This document shows positions 12,087 to 23,698 of a DNA stretch of 64,000 nucleotides, piece after piece. A program made the translations under genes and the position numbers. How positions within the stretch are numbered: the first letter of the stretch is position 1; the number at the start of each line of letters is the position of its first letter. Source of the DNA: Gnetum montanum (taxonomy: Eukaryota > Streptophyta > Gnetopsida > Gnetales > Gnetaceae). The stretch spans positions 92,685 through 156,684 of the forward strand of contig MNCI01005503.1 of NCBI GenBank assembly GCA_015680685.1, written 5' to 3'. The notes under the pieces are model-generated. The model was not told the origin of the DNA. It saw only the letters and a list, made by a program, of their open reading frames with translations, and made no database searches.

Positions 12087-12983
12087 TGATGAGTCATAAA
12101 TCTATCAACCCTAGTATCGCATATTTGATATTGGAGCCTCAATACTGGATACTCGATATTGGAGCTAGAAAGTGATGTCAGATATCCAATATTGTCTCCT
12201 CCATGCTAGCCTATAAATACAACACTTTGGTGCACAATTTGATCAACAATAGATAGAAGAAATAGTTTCAGTTTCAATTTTTAGTTAGTTCCTTTGTAGA
12301 TTATTTTTTAGTCCTCTTATTTTCCTAGTGTCTACCTATAGTGTGATGTTTGTAATTGTACAACACCTTTGATTGAGTGTGACATACTTGGACATGTTAC
12401 ATGACTAGAAATAAAGATTGAGATTACCTCCATCACTATAGCATCCACTTAAATTATTATTACTTTTAATTATTAGTTATTTACCATTTCCTTTAATTAA
12501 CATTTCCATTTATTGCCATTTACTATTCTTTTCATTAAGCGGTATGCATACACGTTAGTCATGAATGGTTAAGTGTAAGTACTTCATAATCTAGCAATGT
12601 ATCGTTTGGCACACCTAGTGACATATGCTTGGAAATCCCAAAAGTAGTCTCACGAACTCCAAGGCATGTACGGACAATTAAGAGCATATACACATCACAT
12701 GTAGGCTAGTTTAGATTTTACTCTATATTGTTCAGTAGCTTAATTAATTCATCTCTGCATCATCATTAGGAGTAGCATAGAATTAGACAACATCATATAC
12801 CTCACTTTGAACTAAATCATACATGAAAAAGCTACCACAAGTCCAAGTGGGAAGATAGTCAACTGCAATCAAAGCATAATAATCTAAATACCAGAACTAG
12901 TCCCATCCATGGAATTTGATTAGATAGTGCGTGAATCCTTGCGATTTGTATGATTAAGCATAGGGGTACCTCAACACTCATCA
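12087..12983 (+). repeat. Element D 3' LTR
   Basis: TGATGAGTCATA to CACTCATCA, 897 bp. It has several decayed GATATC/GATATT units between 12115 and 12205 and a TATA box CCTATAAATAC near 12220. It is longer than the 5' copy mainly by the extra palindrome-bearing segment near 12100-12160. Confidence 0.85.
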
Positions 12984-12988
12984 AAAGG
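12984..12988. repeat. Target site duplication of element D, right copy (AAAGG)
   Basis: Exact match to 3745-3749. Confidence 0.85.
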
Positions 12989-14610
12989 TATCCTACCTTT
13001 ATCCAATCTATCATGACATGGGTTAACATGATAGTTTGAACATTATGATGTCTTTGGTTTGAAGATGGCTTAGAAGAAATTCCTTGAAAATTTTGAGAGG
13101 ATTCCATAGCCACAGATGCTTGTGAAGATTTAGGTAGACTATTAGGCTTAAAAATAGCCTCTTCTATGACTTACGCTTAGAACCACTTGAATTCTTGTCC
13201 ATTTGCAAGTTTACAGCACTTGTGACATTCCACTATTGAGGCTATGGAGGTAGTTTAGCTTACATAGATGTTGTAGATTATAAGGAAGTGGAGGAATGGG
13301 GTGCATGCTATTGTAGAAGATGAGAGGTATATTTGTAGGGAGATTTGGTTTGTGATAAGGTAGGTCTATGATATTCAAAAGGATATTAATGATGGAAAGA
13401 TGTGTGAATTCAAATGATTATCTTATTTTTATCTATGAATCTATTTCCTCAAATTGGCCATCCTAGAGCATGTTTGATACTTATCATTCAAGAGTTATAG
13501 TATTATACTCCATCTACAAATGGATTTTGGTTTCAAGGATTGGTACCAAATTTCAAACTCCCATTATGAATATTCTTACAAAACACTTAAGCTTCTACTA
13601 GTTATTTTCAATATTTTGCAAGCCATAGGCCTCATGAAAGGCTTACAAATGGTGTTGTGGATAAGAATTTTAGCCTCCATAAAACTTAGAAATGTTTTTC
13701 ATATCAAGTACTTTAATCTAGTTATTCCTCTAATGCTCAATGGAANATTTTCTACATTCCCTTCTCTTATCCTTATGATTGGGTCTTTCATCATCTTCAT
13801 CTTGTCTTCAATCATTTTTCATTCAATCCTAATTATGATCTTCCTTTTTAGAGCTATATAATAAGGAATATGGTGAGGATGGAGAGATAGGAGATTTATG
13901 TTGACTTGATCTTCTTTTCTGATTCCTTGATTACTCTCTTTCTTGGTGACTGGGAGATTTTATCTTAAGGCCCCTCCTATTTTTGGATATAGCTCTCCCC
14001 TTACCTTAGTTACTTACCGAGGTTGAATGTAACCATTGATGGATCATGTTGTCTTCATCGAAGAGAGGAGAACCTTAGCATTAAGATCTACCTAATGGAT
14101 ATTTTATGTCATCCTTTTTTTACTGTGATATCAATATAATTGGAATCCTTTTATCCTTGGAGATTTCATTGAATACCTCCATGATTTTTTCTTTTTAAAT
14201 TTGGGCTTGTCTATGTTGATAACATCTAGAGAAATGATCTATCACTTGATATTCTAGAGTTACTACTTCAAGTTCTAAATTTATCAATGTTTCCATGAAT
14301 ATTAATGGAATGGCATGATCAAGTGGCAACTCTACTATAGCAACTCATCCTAATGTATAATGAAAGTAAATTTCATATAGTATGGATCTAGTTGGGCATG
14401 TACCAATTTGAGTTGTTGAGGCTCTTAATCTAAGTTTTTTTTTATCTTACCATTGGTATGTGGTAATCACCCCTATGAGAAGAAGCCATATTTTAGTTTG
14501 TTCTTGTAGTATGTCTTAAATAAAATATTATCTTTTCTATAATAGTTTGCTAAGTGTCTACAATGGTCTTTGTATGTTTAAATTATCTAGAACAGTTAGA
14601 GTATAAAAGA
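12989..14610 (-). pseudogene. Element J gag and start of protease, decayed
   Basis: On the minus strand the last part before D (13113 down to about 12989) reads MLTHVMIDWIKVGYL. It aligns with MLTHTVIEXIKVGHL just upstream of the element C protease near 37850, so the frame continues across D into 3744. Upstream (13.1-14.6 kb) the region is heavily decayed and matches the K internal region at 1-995. A single N sits at 13746. No intact gag motif is left; identity rests on position between primer site and protease and on similarity to K and C. Confidence 0.55.
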
Positions 14611-14613
14611 AGT

Positions 14614-14632
14614 TCCCTAGCAACAACACCAA
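14614..14632 (-). promoter_or_regulatory. Element J primer binding site (tRNA-Asp type, decayed)
   Basis: The minus strand reads TTGGTGTTGTTGCTAGGGA right after the LTR end. It is close to TGGCGCCGTTGCCGGGGA with C-to-T changes. Confidence 0.6.
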
Positions 14633-15425
14633 TGATGAGGAGAGAGTGTTCCCTATACCTAACCATATGAATCACAAGCATGTATACATGATATGGTCAA
14701 ATTTCATGGAACTTCATGCTAATAGTAACCTAGATAACAAGGTAGTATATTATTAATCATTTTGATTGTAATCATTAATTATGCTAGCTTAGTTAGTATG
14801 GTTAAGTGTCATTATGGTATAAGATATTTGTATTTTTTTATTAAACTAACTATGAACTTTAAGGTAATCTAAACTATCCTAAGTGTAGAACATCTATTCC
14901 CATTTTCTATATCAATCATGAACCTATATTAATGTTTTTATGCTACTAAATATTTGCTAGTAGGTCTACCAAGTATCCACTATTAGGATTACCACAAATC
15001 AATATATTATGTTCAAAGTTATCCTATGCATAATGTTACAAATTAAAATATTAAATTTTTAAGTGCTTAGAAAGTAAAATGGATTAAAAGTAAATGCCAA
15101 AAATAAACTAAGTGCTAGTGCAAGTGCAACAATGAAAGAAATCAATATTAAATTTACTATCATCATGTAGAAATGTCTAGGTACATCATGCACTTGAATA
15201 AGGCTTATTCAATCAACTCAATTCATGCTATAGTTTCTTAGAGGAAATTTTGACCAAGTCCTATAGAAACAAACTACAAAATATTTGCTACTAAAATGGC
15301 TAAAAGGTATCATAAATGTAGATGATGAGCACATTTATATAGGCTTAGGACTAGATGGCATCAATGTATCCAAGGATATGTCAAAGAGGTTACATCAATG
15401 CAACTAACTAACTAATGTTTCATCA
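14633..15425 (-). repeat. Element J 5' LTR
   Basis: Minus-strand LTR from TGATGAAAC (15425) to CTCATCA (14633). TATA box CCTATATAAATG lies near 15335-15347. Its partner is 996-1884. Confidence 0.65.
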
Positions 15426-17100
15426 AAAATAAATCAGGAATTGAGTGGTACAAGGAAATACACTAAACAAAATCCACATGATATCTATATCTTGAAACAC
15501 TATATAGAATTAAAAAAAACATGATATTTCAAACACTAAGTATACATCTAGCTGTAAAACAACATGTATCTACATAAACTAGATGTATGTAGCAATCTCA
15601 CAATATACATAAAACATTACATCATATACATGTGTGCATCACAAGAGGCATACAAATATTAATATTCTATACATTTTTACAAATAAATATACATTAATCA
15701 ATCCATAGAGACATCCCTCTTCTTAGCCCTCTTGATGTTCCCATACATCCTAGGAGTCATCACCTATAAATAAATAATATTAGTATAAAATGAAGTGGAA
15801 ATATTTTATACTTCTCTTACTAGATGATTGACAAGTGTTTCATTGAAGGAGAGGAATGGAGTACAAAGAAGCCTATATCAGAGTTTAGTCTCACATGTAC
15901 TCTAAGCATTGCATGCATACACAATATCATATATAGTGTTGTCATAATTCATACTATTTAAAATAATTACCTAACTATACATAGTCATAGATATAGTCAC
16001 TATTCTACATAATTAATCAAATTTGCATGGCACCCTATGCCTATCACATAATCACATACTCACATACATGTTCAAAATCATGTATAAACATTCATATCCA
16101 TACAACATAATCAAACATTACATAAATCAACACACTACTAGATGAATTAAAAATATACATTTATCACTTCTAATACTTACAAATAAATACCAACATATAT
16201 ATATATATATATATATCTATATTATTGTAGTTGAAAATCTTGGTTGCTGGAGGAACCAAAGATTTCCAATGACACAGTTTTTAACCTTGGATCTCTAGGG
16301 CCTCTACAAAAAATAAGATCCTTGGTGTCCTGCATGATCCAATAGCTCATCCAGGGACTTACAAAATGCAAAAAAAGGGTAACAAGAATGAAATGTAAAA
16401 TATAGATCTAAAATAAAATGCACAAAATGCAATGAACAATGAAACTTGCACACAAATAAAATTGTAATATTTATCTCAAAAGAATAAAAGGGGAACAAAA
16501 AATATGTACAAGATTTCTCGTAGGAGCAAAGGGGTTCACTGGAATAGGGGTTTAGAATCCATTGAAGCTTTTGCAATCCACTCAACAATCTGGATGTTCT
16601 ACCACTCTCGATGCTATTGAACCTTTGTTGCTACCACACTAGATCTGAAATGTTGTTGATGAAGGGGGGAGTAAGAAATGTAGAGGATTTGAACTACCAG
16701 AGTGATCAACACTAGGAGTTTATGTTCCTAGGTACTAACCATAGAAGCCAAAATTCCATAAATCTCAAAGGGAGGTAATAGGCTATGATGGTAAAGATGG
16801 CTATGGGGGTTCCATGCTTTGGTGCTTCAAGAAGCTACATTTCTACTTGGTTGCAAGAGCTTTTAGATGCTCAAAAATGCAAGGTTTGAAAATGAAAAAA
16901 TACTAAACCCTTTTCATGGTGTAGGGGCTTAGGCTTTATAGGTTTTTGGCCATAAATCTTGTTGAAAATTATGCTTAGTTGGTGCTACAAATTTTGGCTA
17001 TGTGCAGGTGTGGTTGGTGTGTAAATCAATGGGGGTTACTATATGGGGTAATTATTTTACCCCCATGGCATTAAAGTTATTCCATTTACTAAACATATTA
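15426..17100. other. Unassigned AT-rich sequence
   Basis: No gene or element is recognised. A (TA)n microsatellite lies at about 16195-16217. The 94-codon minus-strand frame at 16304-16588 has no recognisable domain and skewed composition, so it is not called. Confidence 0.6.
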
Positions 17101-17194
17101 AGTGGGAATTTCACCCATGCTAGCTTTCTCCATCCATGTTGCACCTTCAAACTACAATGTTGACATGCATGATCTTTGCTGAAGTTGGTGCATG

Positions 17195-17345
17195 TGTTGA
17201 AATCTTGGACATGAAGTATCCATGTTGGAGGGATGAAGTGTCAATGCTGGAGGAGATGTATCAACATTGGGGGATGATGGTCATACCCTCCATGCTAAGC
17301 ATAGATGCTACTGACTCCCTCCATGCTGGGGGTAGGTGAGTTTTA
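17195..17345 (+). repeat. Degenerate minisatellite
   Basis: Successive units of roughly 22-26 bp: ATGAAGTATCCATGTTGGAG, then ATGAAGTGTCAATGCTGGAG, then ATGTATCAACATTGGGGG, then variants with CTCCATGCT. They are related but eroded. Confidence 0.5.
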
Positions 17346-17382
17346 CCTCCATGCAGGTATCTTTAGTGTAAAAAATGCTATA

Positions 17383-17512
17383 CACCCCCCCCCCCCAAAT
17401 CAAAAAACCCATCAAAATGCAAATTTTGGCATCCTCAAAGTAATTTTTAAACCCCCACCACCTCCTTTCTCTCCACACATCCCACACCCCCCCCCCCCAC
17501 CAACAACAACAC
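17383..17512. repeat. C-rich low-complexity region
   Basis: Two C runs (about 17384-17396 and 17488-17499) with several shorter CCCCC runs between. The opposite strand is G-rich and could form G-quadruplexes. Confidence 0.7.
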
Positions 17513-17519
17513 CCTGAAG

Positions 17520-19421
17520 TCCAAATATAGATACTATGCGAATCTATTCACTTGGGGGATGAGGCTTGGACAACTTTTGAGGCATGTTTCATTCCCAAAA
17601 GTATAAAATATGTGAGAGTTTATCTTCTGGGTTACAATCTTCATAGTTACAATGAGGTTTCACCTTGGCTTTCATGGGATGGATATTACAAAGGTTACAA
17701 CATGCAAATTTGGTGGTGTTTCACATATGACAACTAGTATATCCATAATTAGTGTAGCATGTGTAATGTTTCCATAAGTAATCATAATCAATCATTTTTA
17801 TATATTTTATTAGCCTCTTATTCACTACTAGTATTAGTCTTTATCAGCTTGTGACACATAGCTACTAGTCTTTTCAAGGATTGGTAAGGACTCCTATACC
17901 ATGTACTTGTCACATGTCATTCCTTTGTTTTTTCACTTTCAAAACAAGGTTTAAGTTAAGATCCTCATTAATGTATTCTAGTAGTGGTTAATCTCAATAT
18001 TCTCCAAAGTGTCTCATCATGAACTAATCCACACCATGCACCACTTTCCAATGATTGCTACAAGTGTCATTAGAAAGACATGTACCAAGCCAAGCTAACT
18101 TAAGCTCTTACATGTCATAGTCATAATACATCCTAGTCCAACATATCACATGATCATAAATAGCTATGTTTAATACTCATACATACTTAATAAAGGAATT
18201 AGAACAACATGGAAAAATAGAATTCTTCACAATTAACATATAGAATAAAATAAGTATAATTAAAGAAAAATGATACCTAACATGATCTCCAAAAATATAG
18301 ATAATACATAATACTAGTGTTACAATAATTACCATAACATCATAATAAGTTTCCACAAGTCTAAAATAATTTAATTTACTCCTTATCAAATTATGTGTAA
18401 CTCATAAAGCATAACTACAAATTTAGCAATTCTCATAAGTTCACATCTAAAACTTGATATATAGTGTCCTATATATCTATAGCACATGACCATATATACC
18501 AACCCAACATAACAATATAGTGGGAAAATAAAATATATATATACATATACAAAAGAAATTTGTTAAAGCTAAAAGTTGCAAATAATCATAAAACCCCCAT
18601 AAATTCACCAAGACTTTCCTTTTCTTTAAAAAAAGTTTCGTACTATGTAAATATAACCTAAATAAGATAAAATTCAAATTTAGAGTAAATAAAAAGCTAT
18701 TTCCATAGTAAAACATTCAAAATAAAGTATTGAAAACAAAAGAAACAACAACAAAACATGCTCCAAATTAGTTTTTTTTTCTTGTAATAGAGTGAAAAAA
18801 CGCAAAATAGAAAAGCACCAAAAGAAACAAAGGTCATATATGTAATATTTATACATGTTATATTTTCTTTACTTTTCATATTTCTTCTCCTTTTTATCAT
18901 GGCAACATAATAGACTTACTTTTTTTCTCATTTTTTTTACAAAAACAATTTTCACAAATCTATTTTCCATTTATCTTTTAGTAATTAATACATTAAAAAT
19001 TCAAAAACACATAAGATACACTGAAAATCCAAAATAAAAATATATTTAAATTTATAAGATCCATATTAAACATACTATATGTCTATATTTAAAAAATTAT
19101 ATTCAAGTATCATACAACATAATGCTATAGTTCAAATGCATAAATGTGAAAATCACACATGAAGCATAAATGCAAACTAGATAATTGTTCTTATATCCTA
19201 ATCCACCATTCTTGCTAGTTGCATCAATTACCTAATACATCTTATAGGACCAATATATATAATTATGTTAGTTAAGCATGTAAAAATATCCAGATGATAT
19301 TGTAAGAGTAAAAGCATTATAACATATAAATTGATATTAAAACCAACTCATCCCTAACAATCTATTGAGATCACACACACATAAACCATAGTCATAATTC
19401 TATATCCAAGGGTTATTGAAG
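17520..19421. other. Unassigned, very AT-rich sequence
   Basis: Frames at 18177-19037 are composition artefacts, being rich in F, I, Y, L and K. No element boundary or coding domain is seen. The right end is the insertion point of element B. Confidence 0.6.
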
Positions 19422-19426
19422 GGGTG
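19422..19426. repeat. Target site duplication of element B, left copy (GGGTG)
   Basis: Exact match to 27730-27734 on the other side of the element. Confidence 0.9.
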
Positions 19427-20240
19427 TGATGAGTGGCGAGGTACCCCTACACTCAACCATACGAAATGAGCATAGCACGCACAATCTGGTTGAACTCTGT
19501 AGACGGACTACTTGTGGCACCTAGATCGTTAAGCTTAGGTCACAATTTGCTATCTTCCCACCTAGACTAGTATTCATATTTGTCACATATGGTTTAGTCT
19601 AGAGTGAGGTGTATGATGTGTTCCTAATTCTAACGTTACTCCTAAAGGCAGTGGGAAATAATATTAACTAAGCTAAGCTAGGAGGAAAAGGGTAAGAAAG
19701 TCTAATCTAACCTAAGTGCGACAAGCAACTGATTCCTTGATCATCCGTACATATCTTGGACCTCATGCACAACTACCACTAGGATTACCAAGCACAGATC
19801 CTAGGTATGCCACTGGGATACCAAGTAGTCACACTTAAATGCTCATAATCAAGTAGTACTTGTTCCGCATTCTAGGAGTTTAAGGGTGAGAGAGAAAATA
19901 GTAAATAACATTAAATAAAAAATAAATAAATAAATAAGTGAATGCTAAAATGATGAAGTAATATTGATCTTTATTCATGGTCATGTGTGTGTCCAAGTAC
20001 GTCACACTCAAATAAAGAATGCAATACAATTACATTCATCACACTGCGGGCAAACTATGGAAAAATAATCTAACTCTGGAGGGATGAAAGTGTCAAAGTT
20101 TCACTACAATCTAAACTCTAATACTGAAACAAGGGAGAGTCACTTCTTATTTATAGACATTGCGGTGGACTGTGATATCGTGTATGCGATATCGTAGGGA
20201 CGACGCGATATCGCGAGGGATACGATATCATGTCCCATCA
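19427..20240 (-). repeat. Element B 3' LTR
   Basis: Minus-strand TGATGGGACATGATATCG to CACTCATCA. The U3 promoter has four GATATC palindromes (20174-20179, 20188-20193, 20207-20212, 20224-20229) just upstream of a TATA box, TATAAATAAG, near 20146-20156. Confidence 0.9.
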
Positions 20241-20252
20241 TACCCCCATGAC
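20241..20252 (-). promoter_or_regulatory. Element B polypurine tract
   Basis: GTCATGGGGGTA on the minus strand, directly before the LTR start. It is the expected plus-strand primer for reverse transcription. Confidence 0.85.
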
Positions 20253-20412
20253 TGAATAAAAACTTGTCCTCAAATTACAAAGAGAACAAGCTCTATTGAT
20301 TACACAATGGATAGATATGGGATTATTAACTAGAAAAAAATGAAATGAAACAATGTCGTAGTGTGAAAAGACACAACACAGAGAAAATGCTACAACTACA
20401 AAAAATGTGAAC

Positions 20413-23188
20413 TCATGTAGTTCCTAGTGGCGGTGGCTCCTCCATGGGTGCTTTTCCTTTGTCATGTGCTCCAGGCTTTGAAGTTTGATGGCATTGAAGT
20501 ATAGCCTAGAGTTTCTCCTCTTTAGTCTGAGGATCTTGTGCTATCCATGAAAGTGTTTTGATGTTTGACGGAGTCGGCACTTTCCATGGACAAGGTAGTT
20601 GCGGGAACATCTAGTTGGCCTTGACATACCATGTCGTGAACACCTGTTGTTCCTCTTCATAGGCTCTAGCTTTTTCCTTGTATTCATGAAGATCTGTTAG
20701 CCATCAAGCCAAGTTGGTTGCAACGTATTTCTGTCCTTGGTAGCTTGCCTTTACCACCTCAAGTTCAAAATTTGGTATATCTAATTTCTCAACCAGCTTC
20801 TTACGTTCTACAAATTCTGCTTCATATTTGAGATGGATGGAAGCTACCTACTGCTCAAGCTCTATTCTCGGGTGTGCTACTATTAACATGGCAAGGTTTT
20901 CATATCTAAGGTTTGCCAAATCCATGTATTCTGTCAAGTCCTGGATCTGCAGGTCTCAATTTTTAACTTCCGCTTAGTGGGAAAAGGTGTAAGTGTCCAA
21001 TATGTCCCTCCAATCATTGTGTTGAGCACTGATATTGTTGATTTGAGCCCTGGCCATATGGATCTCCTTCTCTAGGATATGTTTGTACATCCCCACCTGA
21101 TCACAGAAATGCTCCTTCAGCTTCTCATGTCGTTTAGCCTCATTCTGCCATGCGCTTATCTCTATTGCTGATTTTTGTCAAACGTAACTCCTCCATTGAG
21201 AGGGTTCAATTTTCTTTGGCTAAATGGCTTACATCTCGGTTGACCCAAATGAATTATTCTTGTAGCTGATGAAAGTGCTCATCAAGAACATTCTTTTGTT
21301 TCTCTACAGATGTCAACTGCAGGTTATCTGCAACCAACTACTTATTCTCTTCTTCTAAGGCCTTGAGTGCCTTAAGATGCGCATGGGTTTGCACCTGTGA
21401 TGTGGAGGCATCCCAAATAGCCATCACCTTTTCTCCTACCACCTTCTTATTCTCTCCTATTAATTTTGTTAGCTACTCCATTCTAAAATTTTCTAGCTGG
21501 TATGCGAGAACAAATTGTAAAGGGTCCCGCTATGCTGCTTGTAAGGCCACGAGTTACTCTTGTAATTTATGCACTTCCACTTTAGCATGCTCGGCCCTTA
21601 CTTCAAATATGATTAGCTTTCCCTTTGGGGAAATGAGGTCTGATTGAATTGTTGTTACATCCTAGGGGATGTCAAACAGGGATGTCATATCTTTCCCTAT
21701 TTGAATAAATTTGTCAAGTGCATCCTCATGTTCTCCAGGAGTCATTAAGGTCCTAACAAGAGTTTAAGCATCCCGTGCTCCTAAGAGATCTACCAATGGC
21801 ACAACAGGTACATTGAAAGATTCTTTGATGTGGTCTACGACCACTTCAGCAGCTCCCACAGCATTCTAGTGTTGCATGACCACCACAGTGGTCCCTTCAC
21901 TAGTCTCTAACTACACTTGAAAAGATTCCATGTTTCTTGAGATATGTTGCGATCATCTACTTTCCCCTCCTCCTGTTTGAATTGATAGTTCGCCCCTTTT
22001 GTGATCTAACGAAATCGTAGGCTAATCAGCATCATCAATGATGTGGAAGAGGTTTTCATCATCAAAACTTCTGCATCTGACCATCTCAGTGATGGCCCTC
22101 AGATGGCTCATCGACAATTTGTAGTCTTGTGGTGGTGACACTAATCCTGACCTGTGTCAGGCCCTGCGTCTTGTTGTTGATTGGGACCTATGGCTGGAGG
22201 TTGACTGGGTCCTACAAGTTGAGTTGCAGGTGGTCCAGTCATCTGTTCTTCTTCTTCATATGGTCTCAGATCTTGGCTATTGCTCTTTCTCAGAGCTGGT
22301 GTCGTCAGCATAAGAAGGATTCTGGGCTTTTTAGAGGATGTCATTAGTGTACCCCTGAATACCAACCCATCAACATAGTTTTCTAATAAGATAGGGAAAG
22401 GGCAATGCCATCTTCCCTGACTTTCATTCTTCAAATTGCCTTAGGATCTCCATCAAATATAGATGGGGAAGGTTAGCATTAACCTTTCCCATCAACACTG
22501 CACATCCTTTTGCCACATACATGGATATTCTTTTCAAGCCTTTTGTGGGAAAGAGGTGATAGGTTCCAATTTTGAAATAAACTCTCTCTTCCATCGTTAA
22601 CTCACCAAAAGCTTTATCTCTACCATAAGCCTTCTCTAACCAATTCTTTCGCACATCAGGGTCTAAATGGGTAGATAACTGAGCAACATGGGGCCCTGAG
22701 TTTAGAAGGTTTAACACTTCCAAAATTTCCTGTGTAAAGAAATTAACTGTCACACCACAAATGTTAACCATGCTGCCTTGCTTCCTATTATGCCAGAACT
22801 GGTATGTTTCACCTAAGTACCAAGCACCACTTTCAGAGATGAAAGGTCATAAGGGAGACCCTTTGAGGTGATCCATAATAGCCTTAGGAGCGAACTCTAC
22901 AAAAGATTTGAAGTTTAGCTCCACAATTACCGTAGCGAATGTGGACTTCTTATGGATAGCCTAAACACACTCCGGGGGAAACATGAGTCATTGTCCTGGT
23001 TCAGGCACAGCAATAGCTCCTCCTTCTGCCTACCCGGACCATCTAGTAGGAGGTTCTTCTTGATGGATGCTAAATGATTTCACCTCCTATTCTATATGTT
23101 ATCCGGCAGGGCCTTGTCTTCCACCTCTCTAAGATTGTTTCGCTTCACCTTGAACAGGACCCTCTGGTTATGCATGTTTTGGGGCCAT
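20413..23188 (-). pseudogene. Element B ORF2, interrupted
   Basis: From ATG at 23188 (MAPKHA, then a stop where A has RG) to the stop at 20413-20415 after GKAPMEEPPPLGTT, about 925 codons. The N-terminal third contains ICGVTVNF, YGRDKAFGEL, YHLFPTKGLKRISMYVAKG, LMGKVNANLPHLYLMEIL and LPFPYLIRKL (22771-22370). The order fits the 'putative plant transposon protein' domain (PF20167 by recall). A Q/P-rich linker follows (about 22150-22300), then conserved blocks such as SMSHLRAI, VVDHIKESFNVPVVPLVDLLG and SLFDIP, then a long coiled-coil-like half (NVLDEHFHQLQE, HLAKEN). Several in-frame stops and at least one frameshift break it. No hydrophobic signal or membrane segment was found, so an envelope role is unsupported. 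Function unknown. Confidence 0.75.
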
Positions 23189-23189
23189 T

Positions 23190-23407
23190 CTATAATCACA
23201 TGGATCAAGAGTTAGTAAGGTTATTTCTAAAGTCAATTTATACCTTACTTCTTTCCTTAATTGAAGATCTTATGTTATAACATGTGATCATGCCTGAAAA
23301 TTGTAATAATGGGTCTTGTGAATTAGGTGGTTTTCATTTTAATCTCCCGGTGTACCTAAGTTCATATGATTTTTCGCATAATTATTCTAAGTGTTAGTGT
23401 TAATTAC
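23190..23407 (-). other. Candidate intron before element B ORF2
   Basis: On the minus strand: donor TTAGG|GTAATTA at 23407 and acceptor GTGATTATAG ending at 23190, one base before the ORF2 ATG. It is 218 nt. Donor context matches A (CTAGG|GTAATTA). Confidence 0.5.
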
Positions 23408-23655
23408 CCTAATTTATTTCCTTTGGTGATGATAAATTTCAAAAACGTTATGCACTTTCGGTAAGTTTCTTTCCTCCACGACTAAACTAAACACTTCGGG
23501 TTCAAGTAGGTTCAAACAGAATTAAAATCGGAGCACTAGTGAGCAAGATATGAGTGAAAATGAAAAGGTCACATAACCACAAGTTGTAGAGAAAAATTTC
23601 AAAAACTCCCCTCGCGTGAATGGCAAAATGATGCTAAGTGTTACAGATGGGATTC

Positions 23656-23698
23656 CTATTTATAGGTAAATAGGATGTGATATCGCGTACGTGATATC
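23656..23698 (-). promoter_or_regulatory. Internal promoter module upstream of element B ORF2
   Basis: Two GATATC palindromes (23693-23698 and 23679-23684, 14 bp apart; the second within GCGATATCAC) lie about 14 bp upstream of CCTATAAATAGG (about 23656-23666) on the minus strand. The spacing and elements copy the LTR U3 promoter of the same element. It sits about 470 bp upstream of the ORF2 ATG and just before the leader and candidate intron. Promoter function is inferred. Confidence 0.6.

Larger units (their letters stand above)
3750..12983 (+). mobile_element. Element D: gag + ORF2 LTR retrotransposon without pol, nested in J
   Basis: A complete insertion of 9.2 kb with two LTRs (860 and 897 bp), primer site, decayed gag, non-coding middle, ORF2, PPT and a perfect 5-bp TSD (AAAGG). 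It interrupts the protease reading frame of element J: the two J halves join across it. The first base of the 5' LTR is mutated (GGATGAG against TGATGAG at the 3' LTR). Both genes have many stops, and LTR-to-LTR differences are visible throughout, so this looks like one of the older copies of the family. No RT, RNase H or integrase motif was seen between 4.6 and 12.1 kb. Confidence 0.85.

Noticed and set aside
13520-13861. 113-codon plus-strand frame
   Set aside because: It is antisense to the decayed J gag region, interrupted by an N, with AT-driven F/I/L composition.
15715-15775. Short frame MTPRMYGNIKRAKKRDVSMD as the end of a DNA transposon gene
   Set aside because: Only about 20 codons, with no terminal inverted repeats or neighbouring transposase motifs found.
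18177-19037. Several small frames rich in F, I, Y and L
   Set aside because: They reflect composition of very AT-rich DNA; no codon bias or domain.
20160-20240. Regularly spaced short palindromes as a CRISPR-like array
   Set aside because: Units are 8-10 bp with no unique spacers of constant length, lie in LTR promoters, and the DNA is clearly plant nuclear.
22129-22347. Plus-strand frames within 20.4-23.2 kb
   Set aside because: They are antisense to ORF2 of element B.
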